Part shown: positions 21,863 to 32,410 of the stretch, piece by piece | Position numbering within the stretch: position 1 is the first letter of the stretch | Layout of the letters: each line of letters opens with the position of its first letter | Source of the DNA: Tausonia pullulans | Taxonomy: Eukaryota > Basidiomycota > Tremellomycetes > Cystofilobasidiales > Mrakiaceae | Direction: 5' to 3' | Assembly (NCBI GenBank): GCA_951802195.1 | Contig: OX637634.1 | Span: forward strand, 186,001 to 250,000 | DNA length: 64,000 bases | Notes under the pieces: model-generated | The model's database searches: none | Told to the model about the DNA's origin: nothing | Seen by the model: the letters and a program-made list of their open reading frames with translations, nothing else | Program-made: the position numbers and the translations under genes

Positions 21863-23805
21863 ATGTACCGCCCTCGCCCAGCGCACTCGTTTTCCCAGAA
21901 TGCAGATCAACAGGCCGACGACGACCTTCAGCGCGCCCTTCGCCTCTCGATTAAGACAACGGTGGCCCACGAGGACCCCCCGCCGCCCTCGTCTCCCAGT
22001 CCTCTACCGTCCTCCTCCACTTCCTCAGCGCACGCTCCCTTCGCCATCTCTTCCTCCTTGTCCGCCTCTACCTCAATCCGACAAAATCTCTCTTATGAGG
22101 AGCTCGCTCTCCAAGAGGACCGAGATCTTGCTTTTGCACTGGCCGCGAGTCTCGCCCTCGCCTCTGATCCAAACCCATATTCCCCAGCGACGACGGCTAC
22201 CGTCGGACCGAACTCGCCCCGGCCGGCATGGGCGGACGCCGTCGACGACGACCACGAAGGCCCCAATTCACCTTGGACGAGAGGCAGCTTCGGTACGCCC
22301 CCAGTGGTTCCCGACATCCGAACATTGACGCAAGATTGACGACGTTTCCAGCGTACACGGAGAGTTGCAGGCGAACTCCGACTCCTAACGGCGGCCCCCG
22401 ACAGACGACTCGTGCGTCGACGTTGGTCTCCCCCAGGGTGTCGCCGGCTTCCCATATGGAGAAGTCGCATTCAGGAAGCAGATTTTTTAGTGACTCATCG
22501 TCGTCTCGGCGAGATACGGATCCCTCGGCGGCCGGACCTAGTCAAGACGGACAGGCTGCACCGCCACCGCCACCAGTGGTGGTTTCTGAAGGAGCGGTTG
22601 AGCTCGGCGCTCGTTTCTCTCCAAATGGGCCTCACTCCATCTCTGCGACCTGGGAGAACTTGAGTGAGTGTTGATACATTCCTTGTAATCTCGCAGCTCG
22701 TGCTGATCTCATTTTACCCCCCCCCCCCCCCCCCCCCCGAAAACAACACAGCTCTGGGTCGTTCCCTGCTCGGCGTTCCATCGTCGACACACGCAGCGCC
22801 GCTTACCTTGGATATAATCTCAGGATTTTCCTTGTCCTCAACGGTCGTCAACGTTCCTGCCCCTGGTACGGGCGCTTTCTTCATCGCTGCTCCCTCGTAC
22901 GGCAGCCTCCTTTCGAGTCTCTATGCGTACGTTCTTGCGTGGTCGATCGTCTTCAGTTGTGGCCACCCGGCGACTGACATGAGTGAACTTTCATTCACGA
23001 GCAGACAAGCATCCGAAGCCATATTGGGCACGCCACCCTTTAGCCTGAGCGTCCAATTCGTCAAGCTCCCTGGCTGCTACGACTTTGCGACTATCGTCTG
23101 GATAGAATCATCCCGGCGAGAAGGCAACGAGCCTGGCCCAAACTCGCCCAGCGTGCGATCTCTCTTTCAACCTAGCTCATCATCTTCAATGCTTCCTCCT
23201 TCAACTTCCATCGTCAAAACGTCGTCGATGCTCGCCCACCAGATCCCCTCTCTGCGACGACGACATCACAGCTCAGAGATTGCTCCGTTCCAGTCGACGC
23301 TCGTCTCTCTTCCACCTCCCTCGCCGACCTGCGAGACTATCGGCGCGCTCGCCGACCACCTCCTCATCGTCAGTCAAACAAGCCACCCACAACGATCGGT
23401 CCTTTATCCCTCCGTCTCAGCTTCATCAACACTCGGACATGCCCCATCCGGTTCTTGGACGCGTCGAGATCGCGACCGGCTGGTCGGTCTCATCCAGGCT
23501 CACTCATCACGGGCTATCGGCCGGCCAGTCGACGACATCAGCGCGGACTACGACGACGACGAGCGAGGAGCGAGCTGGGCCGGCAAAATGGGTGACTGGT
23601 TGCGAACTAAGAGGAGGGGGCGAGATCGTCAAGGCACGTCAGGGGCGTTCCATACTGCCGCCTTTGTGACACCTGTGAGCTGGAGTGGCTTACTGCTCGC
23701 CTCTCACGACGAGCATACACGTGTGTCCTCATTGCCTGACTTTCTCTCCTCTTCTCTCTTTCTCAGTTCCTCCCCGCACCTCAACCGTCTGAGCACAAGG
23801 CGTAG
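21863..23805 (+). CDS. UIM-motif protein, otherwise unrecognised (541 aa)
   Basis: Five exons close in phase: 21863-22292, 22352-22663, 22752-22926, 23005-23674, 23767-23805. Two ubiquitin-interacting-motif-like helices are visible: DDDLQRALRLSIKTT near residue 17 and EDRDLAFALAASLA near residue 85, both with the acidic start and A-x3-S core of UIMs. The middle (LDIISGFSLSSTVVNVP... YDFATIVWIES) looks like a folded domain I do not recognise. The rest is Ser/Pro-rich, with a basic TKRRGRDRQ segment near the C-terminus. A role in recognising ubiquitinated partners is inferred from the UIMs only. Start MYRPRPAHS is the first in-frame ATG and lies just before the first UIM. Intron 2 has a 21-base C run at 22718-22738. 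Confidence 0.65.
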
Positions 23806-23906
23806 GCTCGGCTTTTCGACGTTCGTTTTGCCTTTCAGCCGATCATGGCCATTCTGAGCCGGTTCTTGCTGCGGATATTTCCGCAAGCCCTGCGCTGAGC
23901 GGCCCG

Positions 23907-25878
23907 TCAGCCAGCTCGATAGCCCCTTGCCAGACCGATTGCGCCCACAACGGAGAAGGCAGCAAATATGCTGAGACGAGTATGCTCGTCAGTGCACTCC
24001 TGACGGACGTTAGGAAACGGGCACTTGAAGCACGCACTAGAAGATATTGCCTTCGCCAGCCCGTTCTTGAGGAACGCCTGGAACGCTCGACGAAAGCGCG
24101 TCCCGAAGAGGCAGGAAGACAATGCCGATGACGAGGTTGGACGAAAAGTTGACAACTAGCGAGATCGAAGACAGGGTGCTTCGCGCCTTAGGAGGCACGA
24201 GCTCGCCTGTGAGGATGAAAGGCACAGGACCTTAGCAAGGGGATGTGCGTCAGTGATATAGCATACAAACATGGCAGACGCCAGGAGATAGCAAGCATCT
24301 CACCCAGACCGAACGCGAAAGAGCCTACGAAGGCAAACACAGCAGTCGCAGATATCGAGCTTTGGTGATGATTGAGACCGTAGGCGAGAGCGATGGATGC
24401 CAGCGCCATGCATGAGCTGCTAAGAAGGAGAAGAGCCTTGCGACCGAGGCGCTCGACTTTATAGGGCCCGAAGACGGAAGGTTCAGCGTAGAAAGGTTGA
24501 GAAGCGGGCGGGAAGATAAGTAGTGACTCAGGACGATCGGAGGGAAAGTCATGGCGACGTTGAACACGGTGATTAGAAAGGCGAGGAGGCGAGCGTTGCC
24601 AGGCATGCTGCCAGAGAGGATATCTGTTGAGTAGTACATGACCGCGTTGATTCCAGCTGCCTTTAATTCTCGCATGATCGTCAGTCCATGCATGCCTGGC
24701 GTAGCGCGTCGGAACGCACCTGTTGAAGTAACATTGCACCTGACAGGGGTATAACGCAAGTCCTGTTAGGGTATCAAGAACCCTCGCAACAAGCAAAACA
24801 AAAAAAAAATACCTAGGGTGACCGCTACACCCCTCCTCATATCCGCGTCGGTGAGCAGCTCCCAGACGCCGATTGATGGGTTGGCCTCGTTTTCGGAGGG
24901 GGCAAGCGCGACAGGACTCGAACCATCCTCTCCATTCGATGGCAACAGGCCCTCCTCCTCCTCAGGGCTCGCGATCTTGGTTGTGACCAAGTGAGGAGAG
25001 TCCGGCGAAGGCACGGCGAGTGAGGTAATGATCTGGACGAGGGAGATCCCCGATGATGCGAGCGGGATCCAGCGCCAAACAGTCGGCTTAGAGAGGACGA
25101 GGCCAAGAGCTTGAGCGGAGAGCTGCTCAAAATTGAAAACACACGATGAGAAACCGATTCCTTATGAGCGAGAGCGGGACGTTACGTACGATGCCAATGC
25201 AGATGGAAAGCTGGTGCAAGACCCCAATGCTCCCGCGGATGGTGTCAGGCGCCACGACGCTGAGCGCCGTGGGGATAACCGAGATGGCGAGAGCTGCCCC
25301 CTGGTTGAGCGTGACTTGGATCAGCATGATCATGTGCGCTTGCATTTCGGCCAGGACGGGGAAGTACAAAGCCCGTGACAGCGCGTCCAGCGATAGCAAG
25401 CCCAAGGCTCGAGGCGAGAGCTTGGATGAGGCCGCCCAGGGCGACCAGGGCCGCACAGGCGACCAGGGACACCTTTTGCGTCCGCCCACGAAGCAGTATC
25501 GGAGCCAGGAGGCAGCCGAAGAGCCCACCGAGCGTGTAGGCGGCCGTGACAAGGCCGAATTGAGCAGATGTGATGTCGAGGCAAGAGGACACCCAACCGG
25601 TTTGCGAGCGCGAGGTCGAGACGCGGCCGGTCGAGCAGACGATGACCGATTGGGGCGAATTCAAGGCGGAGATGTGGAAACTGCAAGGAAAAATGGACCA
25701 CATTGAGATGAGTTCGAGGGAAAACGACCCTTAAAGGAGTCATGACAAGAGGACGTCGGCGTTGACCGGTCCGGAGAAAAGCGGGGAGGGGTCAAGAGGA
25801 CGGCCAGACTAACCCATAGTTCCACGAGGAGAGAAGGAGCCAAGCGAGAAGGATGTAGAATTTGGGGGAGGCCTCCAT
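23907..25878 (-). CDS. MFS transporter, sugar-porter type
   Basis: Multi-exon membrane transporter of the major facilitator superfamily, probably for a sugar or polyol at the plasma or vacuolar membrane. It starts MEASPKFYILLAWLLLSSWNYG at 25878, the first transmembrane segment. Later pieces read in order: ITSAQFGLVTAAYTLGGLFG, LLRGRTQKVSLVACAALVALGG, GLAIAGRAVTG, GAALAISVIPTALS, RGSIGVLHQLSICIGI, a PSPDSPHL loop equivalent to the PESPR motif, INAVMYYSTDIL (the sugar-porter NAxxYY-type motif of TM7), GELVPPKARSTLSSISLVVNF (the E-x-P-x3-RG block of TM10), and a last helix ending IGLARGYRAG. The ORF is broken into many short exons by introns, so inner boundaries are approximate. The C-terminal PETKG motif of many sugar porters was not found. 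It converges on the UIM gene with ~100 bp between stops. Confidence 0.78.
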
Positions 25879-26055
25879 ACTGCGCTGGATGGTCGTCGTT
25901 GTTGGAGGTCAGTCGAGGCTAGCCCAAAGAGAGGGAGATCGGGACTAGGCCGAGGCGCACAGGTCTAGCTGGAGGGGAGGACCAGCCTCGCTCTTTCGTT
26001 CGTTCCTTCCCTCCCTCTCTCACCTCATCCGTTCCTTCCCTAGACGAAAGCACCC
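25879..26055. promoter_or_regulatory. Short divergent promoter region
   Basis: Only 177 bp separate the start of the minus-strand transporter from the start of the plus-strand Yippee gene. It is C/T-rich on the plus strand (CCTTCCCTCCCTCTCTC) just before the Yippee ATG. A bidirectional promoter is inferred. Confidence 0.4.
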
Positions 26056-27122
26056 ATGGGACAGACTCGCAGGACCATCATCTCAGGCTCAACCATCTAC
26101 GGCTGCCGGGTGTGCAAAACACACCTTGCCTCCCAGGAGAACCTGATGAGCAAGGTTCGTCTGCTGAGCGTACTACCGTGACCGGCCATTCCTACCGGAA
26201 GTGCTCCTCCCGCTCCCGCCGCACTAGACGAAGACCTCTCCTGGTTCAAGGATAAAACTTGTGATAACCTCATGGAGAGGGCCTTACTAGGCTATAACTA
26301 TATCCTGAGGGGGTTAGTGGAGGACCGATGTTCATCCCGCCACCGGACATACTATGATGGACCCGCGATCGCGCCTTGAAACACTTTCCGTCGCCCTTGC
26401 TGATACGATCCTTACTGTCCAGGCATACAATGGCTCCCATGGTCCCGCCTTGCTCTTTCATTCAGTGTATGTGTTGACTCGCCGCGTGCGCAGTGATGTC
26501 TCGAGCGTGTTAGTCGATAGTGCGCCCACTGATATCCGTCCACCGCCCGGTCCTCTTCGCTCTTCCCCGCCCGTTCCTTGCCCCTGGCCTGCCTTCTCAG
26601 TGTTAACATCGAGCTCGTGCGCCAGCCATCGATCAAGTTGATCGCTATTCTGCTGGTCTGACCGTTATCAGCTTGCTCTTGCGCGCTCATGCAGGGCTCC
26701 GCCGTTGATCGAACCATGACGACCGGGCTGCACACAGTACGGGACGTGTCGTGCATCCGATGCAAGAATTACCTCGGCTGGAAATATGCAAGTATATCTC
26801 TCTCTGTGCTTCTTAAAAATGGCTGCCCAGGATATTAATCCTCTCGATCTCGGAGTCTCGTGCAAACAGGACCGGGCCTTTTCGCCAGATCAGAAGTGCG
26901 CCACCACACTGGCCAGGTGTCTAGCTGCCCTGCCGACAGCTGACCAGCCACTATGATTGCAGGTTCAAGGAGGGTCATTTCATCCTCGAGCAAGAGCTCC
27001 TCATAGAGATACGCCGTCGGAGTCGAGACAGCAGCGGGACTCCTCTAAGCGCCGACCATGGGGAGGAGGTCGAGATGGATGACGAGGAGAGCGATGACGA
27101 CGACGAGAACGAGGCATACTAG
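26056..27122 (+). CDS. Yippee zinc-binding protein (145 aa)
   Basis: Small zinc-binding protein of the Yippee/Mis18-like fold; cellular role in fungi not well defined. Six exons close in phase: 26056-26154, 26423-26466, 26601-26616, 26695-26787, 26870-26895, 26963-27122. The two zinc CxxC pairs are CRVC (residues 18-21) and CIRC (about 73-76), embedded in the family blocks YGCRVCKTHLAS, GPALLFHSVVNIEL, MTTGLHTVRDVSCIRC, KNYLGWKYDRAF and FKEGHFILEQELL. Exon 3 is only 16 nt. The intron after WKY (26788-26869) starts GCAAGT, so it is a GC-AG intron; a GT start elsewhere breaks the conserved block. The C-terminus is an acidic Asp/Glu tail beyond the domain. Confidence 0.92.
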
Positions 27123-27525
27123 CTAGCGCTCGCTCATACCTTCTTCTTTCTCTCGCCTCCTTTTTCTATGCTATTTTCCTCTCTTACGGCTTTCCTGTGT
27201 CGTGAGATGTCGGATGCTTCATTTCTTCCTCGACTGTAGACCCTCCTCCTTCCATATTCCCTCTGCATCGCCCCTGTCGTCCTTGAATACAATTGATCCT
27301 CCTGTCGAGCCTGTCCGACGGGAAGAGATGAAGGACAAATGGAGCTTCCCATGGCGACGATTACGGTGCTGCTGTGCTTTCGGGGAGGGTCGTGCGATCT
27401 CGCCGCGCGACCGGCCCGCTGGCCTTCTGATGTTCTCAACGCGACCGCCCGCACAACTCCCACCGTCTGCGCTCCACCAACTTCTCTCTGTCTCTCCGGA
27501 TCAGCCAACTCCCTCAGCTTGCTTC
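27123..27525. other. Intergenic, Yippee to choline kinase
   Basis: About 400 bp between two plus-strand genes, with C/T-rich sequence at 27,138-27,300. It would hold the 3' end of the Yippee transcript and the choline kinase promoter. No separate feature seen. Confidence 0.4.
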
Positions 27526-29589
27526 ATGCCCGTCGTTGTCCCTTCCTCGCCCTCGACGTCGCTCTCGCCAACGTCGCCCTACCTCACCGGCCGGCCGAGC
27601 TCGTCCTCGTCGCCGACGATCCACCCATACTCGCCCTCACTCCGACCGTCCTTCAACCAGCGCGGCTCGCTCGACTCGGTCTCCCTCTTTCGCCTGGATC
27701 CTCAGGAAGGAGACGAGGACGCCTCGCTCGGCCAAGAGGACTGGGACGGTGTCTCCGTCGAAGGCGTCCGACACGTCAAAATCAACCTCGAGTCCAAGTG
27801 AGCCCGGCGGAGACGGACCTCGCGTGGTGCTCCTCTCAGACGCGAGCCGATGGCGGCCTGTCACATGCTGATAAGCTTGTCACCTTACCCGCTAATCTCA
27901 GGCAATACCAGACGCCTCAGTTCATCTCGGACCTCCTACATCTTCTTCGCCGCCTCCGCATTCCATGCTGGTCCTCCCCCGATATGCACGTCGCAAACGT
28001 TAAGATCTTCAAGGTCTCCGGCTCTTTGACAAACGCCGTCTTTTTCGTCTCGTACCAGCCAGCGGCCATCGACCCCTCTGCCGACCCTCACCAGCCTCTT
28101 CGGAGAGCGTCGTCTTCCTTATCAGGTTCAACGCCGTCGGTGTCCTCGTTTGACCCGGCGGATGCAGCGACGCTCGTAAGTCTTTCCATCCTCCTCGATG
28201 TCGGGTCGTACAAAGCGTCCCCTGATCCGGCCGACCTACAACACTCTGTCTCTTGATCCCAGCTTCTTCGCATCTACGGCTCCACATCTTCCACATTCAT
28301 CTCCCGCCCGACCGAGCTCCGGACCCTGCACATGCTCTCGTCCGTCTATTGCCTCGGTCCCGCCCTCCTCGGAACTTTTCTTAACGGCCGCATAGAAGAG
28401 TTTTTCCCCTCGCGCGCCCTTACTGCCAACGAGCTTCGGGATCCTGAGATCTCCCGCTGGATCGGCCGTCGTATGGCGGAGCTCCACACTGCCGACCTGA
28501 ACCTCCTCACCCCGCACACAAAGGGCGTTGCCAACGGCGAGCGCGAGCCGACGGTCCTTTCGAGCATCCGAGATTGGCTTGGCCCAGCTCGCGAGATTGT
28601 TAACGTGCTCGAGCGAGTGCAGCGGGAGGGCGAGACGGGGCCGAGGGTGGGCACAGGCGATATGGGGGGCCGGCCAGAGCTCCGGGGATGGGTTGAGGCA
28701 TTCAACATCGACCAGCTTGAGCGGGAAGTCGAGGCATACAAGAAGTGGCTCAAGCGCTACGAGGCTGGGGAGGTCTTCGACGGCAAGAAATGGCGGATGG
28801 TTTTTGCCCGTGAGTCTCTTCCCTTCGGGGCTCGACGACGAGACTTGAACAGGACTGATCGGCGCTGTCTCTCTACTCAGACAACGACGCTCGTTAGTAA
28901 AATGCCTCGTTGGTTAACACGCAGGTTCTTGCAGAATATGAGCTGACCGGGTTGTGAATGTCTGGCAGAGTACGGCAACCTTCTGAAGCTCAACGAAGCA
29001 CCCAAGGGTTCCGCGCCGCCTCACCATGCCATCATCGTCGTTGACTTTGAGTACGCCGCCCCGAACCCGTTGACGCACGACATCGCCAACCACTTTTGCG
29101 AGTGGCTCGCAGACTACCACCACCCTTCTTTCTCGCACTCGCTCTCACACCACGCGGCGTATCCGACCAAGGACGAGCGCTGGAACTTTTACCAGGCGTA
29201 CTGGGAAGTCTCGAGGGGCCAAATGCCCAAGCCGGCCGAGCTAGAGGAGTTGGATCGCGGTGTCCTAGCCTGGAGCCCGTGAGTCTCTCGTAAATAGTGC
29301 TTCCTCACCCATGCTGATCTCTTCTTTCTCGGGCCCATCTGGCAGGGTCGGAAGCGCTGCGTGGGCTCTGTGGGGAGTTGTAAGCGCGCGTGCTCAAGTT
29401 GAGGCGATCGAGATGGGCGACGTCGCTTTTGCTCCGGATTTTGAGTACCTGGTGCGTAAGGGTGATAATCGGCGGTCGGACTTTCTAATGTTGCGTTCTG
29501 ACCTCCTTTATTTTGACCAGCTCTACGCGCTCGAGCGAGTCAAAATGTTCCGGCGAGAGATAGCTGAGTTGGGGATCTCGCTTGAGTGA
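27526..29589 (+). CDS. CKI1: Choline/ethanolamine kinase
   Basis: Phosphorylates choline (and possibly ethanolamine) with ATP, the first step of the Kennedy route to phosphatidylcholine; cytosolic. Seven exons close in phase: 27526-27797, 27902-28175, 28263-28809, 28881-28892, 28969-29278, 29346-29451, 29521-29589, giving 529 aa. After a disordered Ser/Pro-rich head come the N-lobe block VKIFKVSGSLTNAVFFVSY, LLRIYGS, and the catalytic Brenner motif FAHNDAQYGNLL, then VVDFEYAAPNP and DIANHFCEWLADY, the standard choline-kinase signature. The 12-nt exon 4 codes for the HND core of the catalytic loop. Start MPVVVPSS is the first ATG of the frame that joins exon 2. Ethanolamine kinase cannot be excluded from sequence alone. 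Confidence 0.9.
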
Positions 29590-31199
29590 TTTATGAGAGA
29601 GATATTTTGGCATGTTCACAGGCTCCCCGCGGGACCTCAGCCCCAGCGAAGGCCTCCGCTAGCTCTTGTTATGAGTGGCGAAACCAAGCAGATATGTCCA
29701 TATGTTCTTGTGGAGATAGGACGAACAAGCGGGCAAGGGATGGATTTATTGGAGTCTGACGCATCCTCGGCCCTGGCTACGGCGGCCCTGGTGGTCGACG
29801 GACACATCCCAGACGACGTTTCATCTGTTTCTTTTCGATCTTCTCCATTCATCGAAGAGGGCTACACCTTTCCCTATAACTCAGCACTCATTTCACCAGA
29901 ACTCGAGCAATTCTGGCCGGACCTGCGCTCCTGACGCGCTCAATCGGACGGAGGACAAGGGTCCCAGCCTCGTCACCTAGGACGGCGACGAGGACCCAAA
30001 GAACACTCTTAACTGGCGCTGAGTGTTGATTTTGGAGTCCTGAGTGATACCGATCTATCATGCTTTCCTTTTTCTCTTAAGACGAGGTACAAGATTTTCG
30101 TGGCGTCCGAGATCGGTTTACTCACCTTCGGGGGGGATACAGTTCCCTTGGGCCGTGCCATATCCACGTTACAACTATTCCATGTCTCAGTCTAGCATGT
30201 ACAGTTTCAACTTCAATGGGCTGGAGAGTGACATGGCCAATTTCGTCGTCTCTCAACTCTCTGTGCTTGTTGGGCTCACGCTCGTCATCATTTGGCAACG
30301 AATCTCCATTGGATAGAAAGGCTGACCCGGCCGCGTCTTGCAGGTATCATATCAGGCCTATGCTTTGGAGGTGCACTACAACTCTTCGAGTTCTAAAGCG
30401 GTGATACTGGCCGAGAATGCCATTGGCCTTGTCCACGCAGCCTGCTCTCTGCGAAAAAGCCCGGGGCTCTAATTAAGGCATGATCGCTGCTCTTGCTGAC
30501 TATTTTCCTCTCCTAGTCCCTGGATTGGTCGTAACGCGGTCTTTGGTGGCATCCTATTGTGAAAGTTTCTGAGTCCTCCCATGAAGTTAGCGCGCTGGTT
30601 TTGTCATCACTCACAGTGTCCTCATTGCTCTATGATTCAGACAACTCACACTCGGAACAACCATCAGCCCCTCGCCATGCGTTTCCTCGCCGACTTCTTC
30701 AACAGTCCAGCCTTTGCGACAGGATGAGCGAGCATAGTGGACATGTTCTCTCTGGCCAAGGCGTCATATGCGCGGGCGTCTGAAGATGTGCAGTCGGTCG
30801 TGGACCTGTCCTGGTGGGTAAGCCTCAATGCATGCTTTGCATATATCTACTCCTCTGGCTTGTTGATCAAACGCTCAGAGTCCACTTCTGAGTGGCTTCA
30901 CGTTCATTTTGAAGAGCTTGAGGTGCACCAACTTGGTGAGTGGTCGTTCTGTCGGCGTCGACACCTGTTAATCAGAGCTGCCGAAGGAGAGATGAAGAAG
31001 TAAAAAAGAGAGAGAAAGGAATGGTGAAGAAAGTGAAAAATGAAGAGAAAGAAGAGAGTTGGAAGTAAGAGGGAAGAGGGAGAGAGATAGAAAAGACCAC
31101 CAGGTACGCACCTCTACGACTATTCACCCCCATCTCGCCCCAAACACCCAGCACCGGCATCATGACTGCCACCAATCTAGTCAGAGACCCAGTCCATAT
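29590..31199. other. Gene-poor region, no supported gene
   Basis: About 1.6 kb with lower GC and no long conserved frame. A plus-strand 113-codon ORF (29593-29934) follows the choline kinase stop but matches nothing I know. At 30678-30817 a coding-like frame (MRFLADFFNSPAFATG, then a stop, then VDMFSLAKASYARASEDVQ) ends at a GTAAGC splice-like site. It could be the remnant of a gene, but I cannot name it. Confidence 0.4.
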
Positions 31200-32410
31200 C
31201 TTACCTCAGCCGCCCTACGACCGTTTTTTTCCCCGCCCGCGCGCGACCTCTCGGCGCGCACCATCGCCACCTGGAACATCCTCCCATTCACCCAAGCAAT
31301 CTCGGCGACGTTTCCGGCCTCGACCTTCCCCAGCATCTCTGCATGGCTGGACCCCTGCTCCTGAAATGGCGGCATATGAGTGAAGTCGATGATGTTACGT
31401 AGGAGGGTGTGGTAGGAACGCTCCGCGACCAGCGGGCAAGCGATGTCGCGCAGGTGGCTCGCTCACTCGACGTCGTGCCGTGGGGAGAGGAAACGCGGGA
31501 ATGGAGACGAGCGCTGTTACGGCAGCCGACATCTTTTGCGCGACTGAGCACTCAATGAGGAGATGAGGGAAGTCCTCCTTGGACAGACCGGGGCAAAGCA
31601 CGCAGGTGGTGGAGGCGACGTGATAAGCGTGAGTGCAAGCGTGAGCCATGCGAGTATAGATCTGAGCCTCCCCTCCCCCTCCCCCCCCCCCCCCAGGGAA
31701 GATGAAGAGAAGTGATAGGCGAGGTCGGCGACCTCAGGCGCCAAGGGTAGATAAGGGCACTTGAGGCATAACCATCAGACCTCCCAGTCGGCGGGCGCGA
31801 GATCCTCCGCAGATTTCGTTGACAGAGAGGCAAACTCGGAAGGGGGCGGGCGTCAGAGGAGAGGGAGGCGTCACGCATGGTGTAAGGGAGTGAGTGGCTC
31901 GAGGTAAATTGCCATTCATGGTGGGCAGGCCACGGAATCGCTGGAGAAGTATGCAGGCGAGGGGCTCAAGGAAAATGGCGAGAATGATGGAGGCTGGAGG
32001 ATCACCTTACCAGACGCCCATGCAGAGGGGGAAGGGGTTACTGAGCCAGTCGCTGACGGCGAGCTTGGCGGTCTGGGAGATCCAAGTCGAGCGGATCAAA
32101 GCGACGACATGGCGGAGGCCAAAACCAAAGCGCTCGGAGCACGGCTGGACGAAATCGTGAGACCCTATTGTACGCCTTCTGGAAGCCGATGAGGGCGAGG
32201 ATGCCAGGCTGCTTCCCTCTGTTGTCCATGAGGGTCTGCAGGGTGGCGATATCTGTGCCGATCTATCGTCCCGGGATGGAAATTGATCTGGTCTGAGGCG
32301 TCGAGAGATTTACCGATCGAACAGGGTCGGGCATTGAGAGCGAAGAAGATGCAGGAGTCCACGTTGATGAGGGAGACTGTGTGATAGTTAGTCATGGCAT
32401 CCCGCATGCC
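31200..32410 (-). mobile_element. Decayed LINE (non-LTR retrotransposon) remnant
   Basis: Reading on the minus strand from 32410 down to about 31200, pieces of one LINE protein appear in order: a reverse transcriptase block LALIGFQKAYNRV (about 32190), then in another frame ERFGFGLRHVVALIRSTWIS and FPLCMGVW-stop-GDPPASIILAIFLEPLA (about 31970-32090), and lastly a zinc-knuckle CVLCPGLSKEDFPHLLIEC near 31,560-31,610 (C-x2-C-x9-H-x4-C, the zf-RVT type at the end of many LINE proteins). At least one frameshift separates the first two RT pieces and an in-frame stop precedes the GDP motif, so it is dead. A C run at 31681-31694 interrupts it. Ends are approximate. It is clearly different from the LINE at 62-64 kb. 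Confidence 0.75.
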
